Positions 26,237 through 34,847 of a stretch of DNA of 64,000 bases are shown here, one piece after another. Numbering within the stretch: the first letter of the stretch is position 1; the number at the start of each line of letters is the position of its first letter. The translations under genes and the position numbers were made by a program. The stretch comes from Methylobacterium soli (GTDB lineage Bacteria > Pseudomonadota > Alphaproteobacteria > Rhizobiales > Beijerinckiaceae): assembly GCF_008806385.1 (NCBI RefSeq), contig NZ_VZZK01000005.1:124001-188000 (forward strand). The letters run 5' to 3'. Below the pieces are notes generated by a model that searched no databases, was not told where the DNA came from, and saw only the letters and a list, made by a program, of their open reading frames with translations.

Positions 26237-27079
26237 GTGAGCCACCCGCCCTCCTGCCTCACCCGATTGCTCCCGGATCTCGGCCGGCGCATACTCGTGA
26301 TGGGCATCCTCAACGTCACGCCGGATTCCTTCTCGGATGGCGGCCGCTTCGTGGGCGAGGCCGCCGCCCGCGCGCAGGCCGAGACCCTGGCTGCCGAGGG
26401 CGCGGCGCTCGTCGATATCGGGGGCGAATCGACCCGGCCCGGCCACACCCCGGTATCGGCCGAGGCCGAGCAGGCCCGGGTGCTCCCGGTGATCCGCAGC
26501 CTCGCGCCGCGCCTGCCCGTGCCGATCTCGATCGACACCTGCAAGGCCTCGACCGCCGAGGCCGCGCTGGCGGCCGGAGCCCGCATCGTCAACGATGTCT
26601 GGGGCCTGCAGCGCGAGCCCGACATCGCCCGCGTGGCCGCCGCCCACGGCGCGCCCGTGATGGTGATGCACAACCGCGAGACGATCGACCCGGATCTCGA
26701 CATCGTCGCCGACATGCTGCGCTTCTTCGAGCGCTCCCTCGACATCGCCCGCCGGGCCGGCATCCCGGACGCTGATATCGTGCTCGATCCCGGAATCGGC
26801 TTCGGCAAGAGCTGGGCGCAGCATCTCGAGGCCCTGCGCCGGCTGCCCGAGATCCGGGCGCTCGGCTTCCCGCTCCTCGTCGGCGTCTCCCGCAAGTCCC
26901 TGCTCGGGCGCCTGCACGACAAGGAGACGAAGCCCGCCGACCGGCTCTACGGCTCCATCGCCAGCCACGTCCTCGCCGGCACGCTCGGGGCCGATATCGT
27001 GCGCGTCCACGACGTGGCCGCCCATGTCGACGCCCTGCGGGTCGTCGATGCGGTGATGCGCCCGGAGTCGCGCGCATGA
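26237..27079 (+). CDS. folP: Dihydropteroate synthase
   Basis: A 280-residue enzyme joining p-aminobenzoate to dihydropterin pyrophosphate in folate synthesis. GILNVTPDSFSDGGRF, DIGGESTRPGHTPVS, SIDTCKA and GIGFGKSWAQHLEALR are the standard FolP motifs. The GTG start is chosen because the family N-terminus begins here. It leads folP-folB-folK, coupled to folB by ATGA. It is the true counterpart of the DHPS-like protein at 227. Confidence 0.96.
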   Translation: MSHPPSCLTRLLPDLGRRILVMGILNVTPDSFSDGGRFVGEAAARAQAETLAAEGAALVDIGGESTRPGHTPVSAEAEQARVLPVIRSLAPRLPVPISIDTCKASTAEAALAAGARIVNDVWGLQREPDIARVAAAHGAPVMVMHNRETIDPDLDIVADMLRFFERSLDIARRAGIPDADIVLDPGIGFGKSWAQHLEALRRLPEIRALGFPLLVGVSRKSLLGRLHDKETKPADRLYGSIASHVLAGTLGADIVRVHDVAAHVDALRVVDAVMRPESRA

Positions 27080-27483
27080 GCGACCGCATCCTCGTTCAGC
27101 GCATCGCGGTCTTCGCCTATCACGGGCTCCTCGCCGAGGAGGCCCGCATCGGGCAGCGCTTCTACATCTCGCTGGATTGCAGCCTCGATCTCGCCGCCGC
27201 GGGCGTGTCGGACGACGTCGCCCGGACGGTCAGCTACGCCGACCTCACCGAGATCGTCGTCGAGATCGCGACGCAGCGCCGCTTCGCCCTGATCGAGGCG
27301 CTCGCGGAGGCGATCGCCGAATCCTGCCTCGCGCGGTTCTCGCGCCTCCACGCCGTCACGGTCCGGGTGGACAAGCCGAGCGCACCGGTGCCGGCGGTGA
27401 TCGACGGCGTCAGCATCGAGATCACCCGGCGGCAGGCATCCCGGACGGGACCTTCCCTCGCGACGGGGCAGGCCGGCGCATGA
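27076..27483 (+). CDS. folB: Dihydroneopterin aldolase
   Basis: A 135-residue enzyme cleaving dihydroneopterin to 6-hydroxymethyl-dihydropterin. It shows RIAVFAYHGLLAEEARIGQRF (with the pterin-binding Glu), VSYADLTEIV and FALIEALAEAIAE. It overlaps folP and folK by 4 bp at each end. The product of this enzyme may also feed methanopterin-type pterins, but that is inference. Confidence 0.94.
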   Translation: MSDRILVQRIAVFAYHGLLAEEARIGQRFYISLDCSLDLAAAGVSDDVARTVSYADLTEIVVEIATQRRFALIEALAEAIAESCLARFSRLHAVTVRVDKPSAPVPAVIDGVSIEITRRQASRTGPSLATGQAGA

Positions 27484-27953
27484 CACAGGCCTATCTCGGG
27501 CTCGGCAGCAATATCGGCGACAAGGCCGCGATGCTCGCCGCCGCCATCGACGGCCTCGCGGCCACGCCCGGCCTCGTCGTCACGGCGCGCTCGCGCGATT
27601 ACCGGACGCCCCCCTGGGGCGACACCGACCAGGATTGGTTCCTGAACGCGGCGATCGGGGTCGAGACCACGTTGAGCCCGCACGCGCTCCTCGAAGCCTG
27701 CCTGGCCGTCGAGGCGGCGCTCGGCCGCGTGCGGGAGCGGCGCTGGGGACCGCGGGTCATCGACATCGACGTGCTGCATTACGCCGGCGCCGAGGTCTCG
27801 GACGAGCGCCTCGTCCTGCCGCACCGATTCGTGCGCGAGCGGGCCTTCGTGCTCGTGCCTTTGGCGGAGATCGCCCCTGACCTCGTCATCGGCGGCGAGA
27901 CCGTCCGGCAGGCCCTGGCCAAGCATGACGCGACCGGGATCGAGCCGGTCTGA
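27480..27953 (+). CDS. folK: 2-amino-4-hydroxy-6-hydroxymethyldihydropteridine pyrophosphokinase
   Basis: A 157-residue HPPK. AYLGLGSNIGDK, PPWGDTDQDWFLNAAIGVET, RWGPRVIDIDVLHY and LPHRFVRERAFVLVPLAEIAP are the textbook motifs, with the paired Asp residues binding magnesium. It completes the folPBK operon and ends 36 bp before a long hairpin shared with convergent xoxJ. Confidence 0.96.
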   Translation: MTQAYLGLGSNIGDKAAMLAAAIDGLAATPGLVVTARSRDYRTPPWGDTDQDWFLNAAIGVETTLSPHALLEACLAVEAALGRVRERRWGPRVIDIDVLHYAGAEVSDERLVLPHRFVRERAFVLVPLAEIAPDLVIGGETVRQALAKHDATGIEPV

Positions 27954-27989
27954 CGCGGCCGGAATCCAGGGCGCAACCGTCTAAGGCCA

Positions 27990-28028
27990 CGCGAAAGGGC
28001 CAGGATCGTGGATCCCGGCCCTTTCGCG
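27990..28028. terminator. Hairpin terminator between convergent folK and xoxJ
   Basis: A perfect 12-bp stem (CGCGAAAGGGCC with its complement) encloses an inner 5-bp stem GGATC-GATCC. The outer stem contains AAAGGG/CCCTTT but there is no long T-run, so termination may be only partial in both directions. Confidence 0.6.
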
Positions 28029-28049
28029 TCGTCAGTGCGTGGCGGGTTC

Positions 28050-28904
28050 TCAGTGCTTGACGGGTTCGAGGAGCCTGTTCTCATCGTCCTCCAGCAGCGG
28101 CACCTCGTAATCGCGCAGCACCTGGTCGATGTCGGCGCGGCGCTTGCGCAGGATCGTGTTGAGGGTCCGCTTCCAGTCATTCTCGTTCTGGCGAACCCCC
28201 ATGGCGATCCGGAAGGTGAGCGGCGGCCGGTCGGGCTCCTGCAGGAGGGGCACCACGTCCATCGCGGCGCCGCTGTTCTTGGCGAGCCAGCCGGCGGCCG
28301 GCCCCCACAGCACGGCGGCATCGATCTTCTTCTCGGCCAGATCCGCGATGATCTCGGCCGAGACCGTCTGATGCTTGCGGGCCGGATCGAGCTGGTAGGG
28401 CGCGTAGGTCTTCATCGACCCGACGAGGCCGAGCTCGCCCATACGGTTCACGGGCGGCGTGCCGGCGATGACGCCGATCGCCTTGCCCTTCAGCTTCGGG
28501 TCGTCGAGCTTCGTCACCCCCGCGAGGTCGCCGTGCCGCGACACCAGGGTGTAGCCCGAGCGGTAATAGGGGTTGGTGTGCTGGACCAGCTCGCTCCCCG
28601 CGGCCGATCCGACGATCAGGTCGCACAGGCCGGTCCCGAGGGTGTTCCGGACGAAGCCCGGACCCTGCGTCAACCAGTAATAGCGAACCTTGACCTTGAG
28701 TTCATCGGCGATGATCGCCGCGATCTTGTTCTCGAAACCGTCTTCCTTGCGCTCGGAGAACGGCATGTTCCCGGGATCGCCGCAGACGCGCAGGACGTCT
28801 GTCGTCACGAGGTCGGGAAGCTGCTGGGCGGATACGGGCCGCGCCCCTGCCGTGATCAGCAGGAGCGCGAGCGCGTTGGCAATCCGACGGGTGCTGCGCG
28901 ACAT
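28050..28904 (-). CDS. xoxJ: XoxJ, periplasmic binding protein of the lanthanide methanol dehydrogenase cluster
   Basis: A 284-residue periplasmic protein with a signal peptide ending near SAQ. The fold is that of a type-2 solute-binding protein (LRVCGDPGNMPFSERKEDGF, GLCDLIVGSAAGSE, YYRSGYTLVSR, KAIGVIAGTPP). MxaJ/XoxJ proteins are thought to help activate or assemble methanol dehydrogenase rather than import solutes. I took the ATG whose first base overlaps the xoxG stop (TAATG); an in-frame start 15 bp upstream exists. It is last in xoxF-xoxG-xoxJ. Confidence 0.93.
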   Translation of the reverse strand: MSRSTRRIANALALLLITAGARPVSAQQLPDLVTTDVLRVCGDPGNMPFSERKEDGFENKIAAIIADELKVKVRYYWLTQGPGFVRNTLGTGLCDLIVGSAAGSELVQHTNPYYRSGYTLVSRHGDLAGVTKLDDPKLKGKAIGVIAGTPPVNRMGELGLVGSMKTYAPYQLDPARKHQTVSAEIIADLAEKKIDAAVLWGPAAGWLAKNSGAAMDVVPLLQEPDRPPLTFRIAMGVRQNENDWKRTLNTILRKRRADIDQVLRDYEVPLLEDDENRLLEPVKH

Positions 28905-29515
28905 TAGCCGCCCATGCACTCCTTCTCGGCCTTCTTGGCAGCCTCAGGCTTCTCCTCCTTGTCGCCCGGGCGGATACGGCCCATGGCGCCGGCGGCGCGT
29001 GCCTTGAGGTAGACGTAGAGGTCGTCGGCGTAGCACATGACATTCTTGTTGTCGCCGAAGGCCGGCATGACCTTCTGCTCCGACGAGCTGACGTCCTGCT
29101 TGCCGCCGGCCAGGATGCCGATGAATTCCTCGTAGGAGAGGTGCTTCAGCGAGTCCTTGAGAGCGGGCGCGTAGGTCGAGCCCATGCCGTCGGGGCCGTG
29201 GCAGACGTGGCACTCGGCGTGATAGCGGCGGTACCCCGAATAGGCGTACCAGTCGAACTTCTTGCCGTTCTCGGTCACGTGGAAGGTCGGGTGACCCTCG
29301 GCGTCGAAATACTTGCCATCCTCGACCTTGACGGCCGCATCCTTGGCGAGAAGCTTGTCGTCCTTCTCGGCGGTCTTGTCGTCGGGGTTGAGGGAATTGG
29401 CGAGGGACTTATCGGCAGGCTTTGCATCCTCAGCATTTACGGCGACCACGGACACGGTCGCTAGGGCGAGGGCAGCCACGAATGGCCGCAAGGCGACTTG
29501 GCTGAGGTGAAGCAA
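28904..29515 (-). CDS. xoxG: XoxG, c-type cytochrome electron acceptor of XoxF
   Basis: A 203-residue periplasmic cytochrome with a signal peptide (about residues 1-28). The single heme site is CHVCH (Cys102, Cys105, His106), and a Met in KVMPAFGDN is a candidate distal ligand. A Lys/Asp-rich stretch of about 40 residues lies between the signal and the heme domain. The end is Lys/Glu-rich with a final Cys. XoxG takes electrons from PQQ in XoxF and passes them to the respiratory chain. It lies 137 bp after xoxF and overlaps xoxJ by one base. Confidence 0.95.
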   Translation of the reverse strand: MLHLSQVALRPFVAALALATVSVVAVNAEDAKPADKSLANSLNPDDKTAEKDDKLLAKDAAVKVEDGKYFDAEGHPTFHVTENGKKFDWYAYSGYRRYHAECHVCHGPDGMGSTYAPALKDSLKHLSYEEFIGILAGGKQDVSSSEQKVMPAFGDNKNVMCYADDLYVYLKARAAGAMGRIRPGDKEEKPEAAKKAEKECMGG

Positions 29516-29652
29516 CGGACGTTTCTCCCTGAGACTCTGGGGCTTGCATCATGTTGAGGGGAAATGCAGCCTTCTTAGACCACATCTAATCATAAGGATG
29601 CCGGCGCGGAAACCCGCGCCGGCACCCAAAGTGGACCGTGTCCTGCGACCGA

Positions 29653-31455
29653 TTAGTTCGGCAGCGTGAAGACGGTCAGCTGACCACCGAGGTTGGTGTA
29701 GTTCGACAGGGCCGCGTAGCCGCCGACCGCGCCGAGACCGGCGTTCGGATCGGTGAGGCCAGCCGCGAGGCCGATGCCGGCCCAGCCGCCAACACCCGAC
29801 AGGATGCCGACATACTGCTTGCCCTTGTGGCTGTAGGTCATCACGTTGCCGATGATGCCCGACGGGGTCTTGAACTTGTAGAGCTCCTTGCCCGTCTTGG
29901 AATCGACGGCCTTCAGGTAACCCTCAAGCGTGCCGTAGAAGACCACGTCGCCGGCGGTGGCAAGAGCGCCCGACCACACCGAGAACTGCTCGGCGTTCGA
30001 CCACTTGATCTTACCGTTGACGCCGTCCCAAGCGATGAAGTTACCCATGCCGCCATGGCTGTTCGGCGCGGGGTACATCGACAGGGTCGCACCGACATAG
30101 GGCTGGCCCGGGGTGTAGGTCACCCGGAACGGCTCGTAGTCCATGCAGACGTGGTTGGTGGGCACGTAGAACAGGTTGGTCTTGGGCGAGAAGGCAGCAG
30201 GCTGCTGGTCCTTGGTGCCCAACGCCGCCGGGCAGATGCCCTTGGAGTTGGTGTCCTCGCCGTTCTGCTCGGTCGAGTACTTCGACACGACCAGCGGACG
30301 ACCGAAGGTCTTCGAGCCCTTGTCCATGTCGACCTTGGTGGCCCAGTTCACCACCGGATCGAACTTCTCGGCGACGAGAAGCTCGCCGGTCGCGCGATCG
30401 AGGGTGTAGCCGAAGCCGTTGCGGTCGAAGTGGGTGAGGAGCGGACGATCCTTGCCGTCAACCTTCTGATCCGTGAGGATCATCTCGTTGATGCCGTCAT
30501 AGTCCCACTCGTCGTGGGGGGTCATCTGGTAGACCCACTTGGCCATGCCGGTATCCGGGTTACGTGCCCAGATCGTCATGGACCACTTGTTGTCGCCCGG
30601 ACGCTGCTTCGGGTTCCAGGTCGAGGGGTTGCCCGAGCCGTAATACATCAGGTCGAGCTTCGGATCGTAGGAGAACCAGCCCCAGGTGCAGCCGCCGCCG
30701 GTCTTCCACTGATCGCCTTCCCAGGTCTTCAGCGAGGAATCCTTTCCGACCGGCTTGCCGAGCGCCGTGGTCTTCTCCGGGTCGACGAGCATCTGATCGT
30801 CCGGACCCATGGAGTAGCCGCGCCACACCTTCTTGCCCGACTTCAGGTCGTAGGCGGTGACGTGGCACTGCACGCCGAACTCGCCGCCCGAGATGCCGAC
30901 GATGACCTTGTCCTTCACGGGCAGAACCGTGGCGGTGTTGGTCTCGCCCTTCTTCGGGTCGCCGTTCACGACCGACCAGTTGACCTTGCCGCTCTTGGCG
31001 TCGAGCGACACGACCGTGGTGTCGGCCTGGTGCAGGATGATGGCGCCCTCGGCATAGGCGAGGCCGCGGTTGACCGTGTCACAGCACATCACCGGAATCA
31101 CGGACGGATCCTGCTTCGGCTCGTACTTCCAGACGATCTTGGCGTCGTGGTCGAGGTCGAGCGCGTAGACGATGTTCGGGAAGGGGGTGTGCACGTACAT
31201 CATGTTGCCGATGACGAGGGGCGAGCCCTCGTGACCGCGCAGGACGCCGGTCGAGAAGGTCCAGGCAACCTGGAGGTTCTTGACGTTCGAGGCGTTGATC
31301 TGATCGAGCTTCGAGTAACGGGTGTTGGCGTAGTCAACCGTCTGAAGCGCCTGCTCGGCAGGGTTGTTGAGGTGCTTCATCAGTTCTTCGTTGGCCAGCG
31401 CCGGCGTGGCGACGGCCAGACCTGCGCCGAGTGCGAGAAGATGGACCGCTCTCAT
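29653..31455 (-). CDS. xoxF: Lanthanide-dependent PQQ methanol dehydrogenase XoxF
   Basis: A 600-residue quinoprotein with a signal peptide (residues 1-21, ALA-NE). It is an eight-bladed propeller oxidising methanol in the periplasm. The vicinal disulfide CC (124-125) covers PQQ. In [11 protein letters not shown], Asp318 is catalytic and Asp320 is the extra aspartate that marks lanthanide enzymes; calcium MxaF has Ala there. [13 protein letters not shown] and [12 protein letters not shown] are also typical. A GGAGGA site precedes the ATG. The gene heads xoxFGJ. Length and residues match XoxF1 of M. extorquens closely. Confidence 0.98.
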   Translation of the reverse strand: MRAVHLLALGAGLAVATPALANEELMKHLNNPAEQALQTVDYANTRYSKLDQINASNVKNLQVAWTFSTGVLRGHEGSPLVIGNMMYVHTPFPNIVYALDLDHDAKIVWKYEPKQDPSVIPVMCCDTVNRGLAYAEGAIILHQADTTVVSLDAKSGKVNWSVVNGDPKKGETNTATVLPVKDKVIVGISGGEFGVQCHVTAYDLKSGKKVWRGYSMGPDDQMLVDPEKTTALGKPVGKDSSLKTWEGDQWKTGGGCTWGWFSYDPKLDLMYYGSGNPSTWNPKQRPGDNKWSMTIWARNPDTGMAKWVYQMTPHDEWDYDGINEMILTDQKVDGKDRPLLTHFDRNGFGYTLDRATGELLVAEKFDPVVNWATKVDMDKGSKTFGRPLVVSKYSTEQNGEDTNSKGICPAALGTKDQQPAAFSPKTNLFYVPTNHVCMDYEPFRVTYTPGQPYVGATLSMYPAPNSHGGMGNFIAWDGVNGKIKWSNAEQFSVWSGALATAGDVVFYGTLEGYLKAVDSKTGKELYKFKTPSGIIGNVMTYSHKGKQYVGILSGVGGWAGIGLAAGLTDPNAGLGAVGGYAALSNYTNLGGQLTVFTLPN

Positions 31456-31640
31456 GGATTCCTCCGACAGGTCTTTGAGCCGCCTCGCGCAATCAGGAGA
31501 TTACGTAAGAAGACCTGACCTGTTGTTTGCGACAGGGATCGATACGCTTCGGTAGCGGGCGGGGTTTTCGTGTGCCGGAGAGGCACCGAGCCAGAAGCCA
31601 CCATCCCTTTGGTGGCCCCCTCGAAACCGAAGCTTGAATG
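31456..31640 (-). promoter_or_regulatory. xoxF 5' leader with hairpins
   Basis: Upstream of xoxF two small hairpins lie close together: GTGCC-GGCAC (31572-31586) and GCCACCA-TGGTGGC (31597-31616). A third pairing CCTGT/ACAGG spans about 31514-31535, near CAGGTCAGGTC direct repeats read on the minus strand. Such a structured leader could take part in control of xoxF. No known riboswitch is recognised. Confidence 0.4.
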
Positions 31641-32119
31641 AACTCTAAGAAAAATTTGGCCGCCGTCAACTCGCTTGCGGAGGCTCAAAAGCGCTCGCGA
31701 TCAAGTCCTGGTGAACCGTTTGAATGGGTTAACCGGTCTCCCGCTCTGCAAACGTATATGTTGCAACGCAAAACGAAAGGTGAGGCATTCGAAATTACTT
31801 TTCGTCCTAACCGCGTCGATTCATGCAACCTCCGCATACCCCCTCCACCGAATGGGGCGGCCCATGTGCTGCAAGCGTGAGTTTCGGGTTCTTTCGAGCA
31901 AAACTGGTACGTGCGCTGGCCTCGGCCGTATGCGCACTGCGAAATGGCCACGCTTGCGCGGCTCGGCTGCGGGCGATCGGGAAACGCCGAGGGGGCTCGG
32001 CGCGCGCAATCGGATTGCGTGTGCGCTTTCTCGCCGCAGAGGGGGTCTACGCATTCTGGTTGTGGAAGCTACGCATTGATCGCATGCGCTGCGCACCGGA
32101 AACCTCAGAATCAGGGCCC
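31641..32119. other. Lower-GC intergenic stretch upstream of xoxF
   Basis: No convincing gene is present in these 479 bp. Bases 31,641-31,830 are close to 50% GC, far below the surrounding 70%, as expected for a promoter and upstream regulatory region. The 9-mer CTACGCATT occurs twice as a direct repeat at 32047 and 32069, two helical turns apart. Confidence 0.5.
32047..32077. promoter_or_regulatory. Direct repeat CTACGCATT x2, possible regulator site
   Basis: Two identical 9-bp copies begin 22 bp apart, on the same face of the helix. This is the geometry of OmpR-type regulator sites. They lie about 590 bp upstream of xoxF and close to the pseudogene end. Binding by MxbM is only a guess. Confidence 0.3.
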
Positions 32120-32348
32120 TCACACCCGATGGAGACCGGCCTTGACCGTGTCGGGGGTAAAGGGGACGGAGCGCAGGCGTCTGCCGGTGGCGTCGAAGAC
32201 CGCGTTCGAGATCACCGACGGGACGATGGCTCGCCCGCCCCGGGGCTTGTCGCGGGGCCGGTCAATCTGAGAGCCGATCCTGGTCGGGGAGCGTCTCCGG
32301 CTGCGACCATTGCGCGGCGAGCTGGCGGGAGGCGCGGATGGGAGGCGT
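32120..32348 (-). pseudogene. Remnant of a xanthine-dehydrogenase-type molybdopterin subunit
   Basis: The frame ending at 32120 encodes IVPSVISNAVFDATGRRLRS then VPFTPDTVKAGL, matching the conserved C-terminus of aldehyde oxidase/xanthine dehydrogenase large subunits. In another frame, ending at a stop at 32262, about 28 codons (RASRQLAAQWSQPETLPDQ) resemble an internal part of the same family. The pieces are out of frame and far too short for the 700-plus-residue enzyme, so this looks like a gene reduced by deletion. The first piece is convincing by eye; the second is tentative. Confidence 0.55.
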
Positions 32349-32394
32349 GGCCCCCGGGGCCGCGCGTCACCCGGCGGCCGATCCGTGCGTCATC

Positions 32395-32682
32395 TCAGAA
32401 GCCCGCGAGCACGCCCGTGCTCTCGAACTCGGCGGTGTCGCCCACGAGATCGGTCAGGGCGATGTCGACGCGCCGCCCGGTCTTGAGGCGCAGCACCGAA
32501 TCCGGCTCGAGCCAGATCGGGCGCAGTCCCGCATGGCTGCCGATGAGCGTGCCGTGGGCCACGAGGATCCCCTGTCGCCGCTCGATCACGACGCGGTAGC
32601 GCACGCGCACGGTCTCGCAGCCCTCGGCGGAGACGTGGCCGCGCCCGGTCAGCGTCTGCAGGACTTCATTGGGTTCGTACAT
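32395..32682 (-). CDS. Hypothetical protein, beta-rich (95 aa)
   Basis: A 95-residue protein from the ATG at 32682, beginning MYEPNEVLQTLTGRGHVSAE and containing YRVVIERRQGILVAHGTLIG. Its alternating strands and conserved-looking glycines suggest a small beta-barrel. A longer start at 32745 is possible but adds an unconserved-looking tail. It is alone on its strand and has no signal peptide. The region 32683-32916 upstream of it holds nothing I can identify. Confidence 0.6.
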   Translation of the reverse strand: MYEPNEVLQTLTGRGHVSAEGCETVRVRYRVVIERRQGILVAHGTLIGSHAGLRPIWLEPDSVLRLKTGRRVDIALTDLVGDTAEFESTGVLAGF

Positions 32683-32916
32683 CGACGGACGATACGCAGA
32701 CGGGATCCGGGAGGTTCCGGCAATCAGGTTGCCGTTTGATCCCAACTCGTAATGCCGGCACGGCGATCTGTCACCGTCCCGAAGGGCCGCGACCGAACAG
32801 GCCGTGCCGTCCGTCGTCTCAGGAAGGGATGGAAGCCGGGCGTGGCGCGACCGGCCGCTCGGCAGCCGCGGGCGCCGCCTGCCCTCAGCGCGCCGGGACG
32901 GCGCCGGTGGACGGGC

Positions 32917-34104
32917 TCAGCCCTGACCGCCCGCCGCGAGGCCGGGCTCGGGCAGGTCGCGCACCACGATGCGCCCGCGCTCCGCCGAGAGGGCGAGGCG
33001 GCCGCTCTTCAGGGCGAGGGCCTTCTCGCCGAAGAGGCTGCGGCGCCAGCCGTGCAGGACGGGCACGTCCGCGTCATCATCCTCCGCCACGGCTTCGAGG
33101 TCGTCGACGGTGGCGATGATCTTGGGCGCGACGCCCTCGGCCTCGCAGACGGCCTTGAGCAGGACCTTGAGGAGCTCGACGAGGGCCCCGTTGCCGCCGC
33201 CGCCGCGGCCGCGGCTGCGCTCGGGAACCGCGATGTCGGCGGTGTCGCGGGCAAAGCCCCGCTCGACGGCGGCCAGGATATCGGCGCCCGTGCGCGAGCG
33301 CTCGAAGCCTGCCGGGATCGTGCGCAGCCGCCCCAGCGCCTCGACGCTGCGGGGCGCGGCGGTGGCGACATCGATGACGGCCTCGTCCTTGAGGATGCGC
33401 CCGCGCGGCACGTTGCGGCTCTGCGCCTCGCGCTCGCGCCAGGCCGCCACCTCCGTCAGCACCGCGATCTCGCGGGGCTTGCGCATGCGGCCCGCGAGCC
33501 GGCGCCAGGCCTGGGCCGGATCGGCCCGGTAGGTCTCGGGCGAGGTCAGGACGCCCATCTCCTCGTCGAGCCAGGCGCCGCGGTCGGTCCTCAGGAGATG
33601 GCCGGCCAGCACCTCGTAGACCTTGACGAGGTGGGTGACGTCCGAGAGCGCGTAGGCGAGCTGCGCGTCCGAGAGGGGGCGCCGCGACCAGTCGGTGAAG
33701 CGGGACGACTTGTCGATCTTGGCCTTGGCCACGTCGTTGACGAGCTGCTCGTAGGAGACCGAATCACCGTAGCCGCACACCATGGCGGCGACCTGCGTGT
33801 CGAAGAACGGGTGCGGCAGCAATTCGCCGAGGAGCCAGATGATCTCCAGGTCCTGGCGGGCGGAGTGGAACACCTTCACCACCCCCTCGTCGGCCATCAG
33901 GTCGAGGAAGGGCTTCAGGTCGATCTCCGGCGAGAGGGGATCGACGAGCACGGCCATGCCGTCGGGCCCCGCCATCTGGATCAGGCAGAGCTTGGGGTAA
34001 TAGGTGGTCTCGCGCATGAACTCCGTGTCGACGGTCACGAAAGCTTGTGCGGCGAGGCGGGCGCAGGCGTCGGCCAGCGCCGGTGTTGTGGCGATCAGGT
34101 CCAT
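32917..34104 (-). CDS. rnd: Ribonuclease D
   Basis: A 395-residue 3'-5' exonuclease trimming tRNA and other stable RNAs. The DEDD exonuclease motifs are visible: [11 protein letters not shown] (Exo I), [13 protein letters not shown] (Exo II) and [14 protein letters not shown] (Exo III). An HRDC domain follows at about 210-290, with RDIPRxR-like [15 protein letters not shown]. An Asp-rich stretch near residue 340 is unusual. It is near aspS, an arrangement frequent in alphaproteobacteria. Confidence 0.94.
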   Translation of the reverse strand: MDLIATTPALADACARLAAQAFVTVDTEFMRETTYYPKLCLIQMAGPDGMAVLVDPLSPEIDLKPFLDLMADEGVVKVFHSARQDLEIIWLLGELLPHPFFDTQVAAMVCGYGDSVSYEQLVNDVAKAKIDKSSRFTDWSRRPLSDAQLAYALSDVTHLVKVYEVLAGHLLRTDRGAWLDEEMGVLTSPETYRADPAQAWRRLAGRMRKPREIAVLTEVAAWREREAQSRNVPRGRILKDEAVIDVATAAPRSVEALGRLRTIPAGFERSRTGADILAAVERGFARDTADIAVPERSRGRGGGGNGALVELLKVLLKAVCEAEGVAPKIIATVDDLEAVAEDDDADVPVLHGWRRSLFGEKALALKSGRLALSAERGRIVVRDLPEPGLAAGGQG

Positions 34105-34229
34105 GAAGCCGGCTATACCGAAGGTTTCGACGGAAAGGGAGCCGATCGCCGCAGAAGTCCCCGACGATCGGTCCGCTATCCGCGATGTACCCAGGCGTAC
34201 CCCGGACCGACGGGGTGCGGCCCGGCCGC

Positions 34230-34667
34230 TCAGGCCGCGTGCCGGGGGGCGGCGCGGCGCCGGTTGCGGGCCAGAGCGGCACGCTCGCGCCGCTGCGCCT
34301 CGGCCCGGGCGAGCAGGAGATCGAGGATGCCGGCCTCCACCCGCTGGCCGCTGGCGCCATCGGTCAGGCGGCGGATGCGATCGACGCGAAAGCCCCGGTA
34401 GCCGCCCCGCCCCCGGTCGATGCCGCCCAGAAGCGTGCGGCCCGGACCGAGCTTCAGCTCGCGCGCCTGCAGCGTCCGGGCGCTCCAGGCGCCCTGGCCG
34501 TCCTCGTAGACGAGCTCGAAGCTGCCTTCGAGGGGCAGCACTCGCCAGGCCCCCTCCTGGCGCTCGCCGACCGGAGGCGCGGCGACGTCCCGGTCCCGGG
34601 TCGCGTCCCGGGCCGTGGCGGCCGGCTCCTGCGGCCTGTCGGGGCTGAAAAAAACGTGAAAGTTCAT
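34230..34667 (-). CDS. Hypothetical protein with WYL-like beta motif (145 aa)
   Basis: A 145-residue protein starting [20 protein letters not shown]. After a disordered 40-residue head comes a segment with [18 protein letters not shown] and [17 protein letters not shown], which resembles the WYL-type ligand-sensing strand set of transcription factors and DNA-damage regulators. The C-terminus is strongly basic and helical. There is no helix-turn-helix domain. It is divergent from aspS and 125 bp after the rnd start region. The family is uncertain. Confidence 0.6.
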   Translation of the reverse strand: MNFHVFFSPDRPQEPAATARDATRDRDVAAPPVGERQEGAWRVLPLEGSFELVYEDGQGAWSARTLQARELKLGPGRTLLGGIDRGRGGYRGFRVDRIRRLTDGASGQRVEAGILDLLLARAEAQRRERAALARNRRRAAPRHAA

Positions 34668-34847
34668 AGGACTTATATGGGGAATCGGACCCTGATCCGG
34701 AAGGCCCTGGCCCCGCCTCGCGGCCGATTTCGGCGGCCTCGGCGCGAATCCTGCCGCGCGTCCCGCTCCGGGGTTGCTCGGGGCCTCACGCTTGACTTCA
34801 CGCCCCTCGCGTGAATGGTGCCGGCCTCCGTTTCCAAGAAGTCCGCC

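Noticed and set aside
30480..30520. xoxF being the calcium enzyme mxaF
   Set aside because: The extra Asp320 after the catalytic Asp318, plus the xoxG and xoxJ neighbours, mark the lanthanide type; no mxaI gene is present.
29638..31518. 626-codon plus-strand frame opposite xoxF
   Set aside because: It is antisense to a certain gene and lacks any recognisable fold or ribosome-binding site.
31823..32599. Plus-strand frames upstream of xoxF
   Set aside because: Composition is random, no ribosome-binding site is present, and the frames cross the molybdenum-hydroxylase remnant and the 95-residue gene on the other strand.
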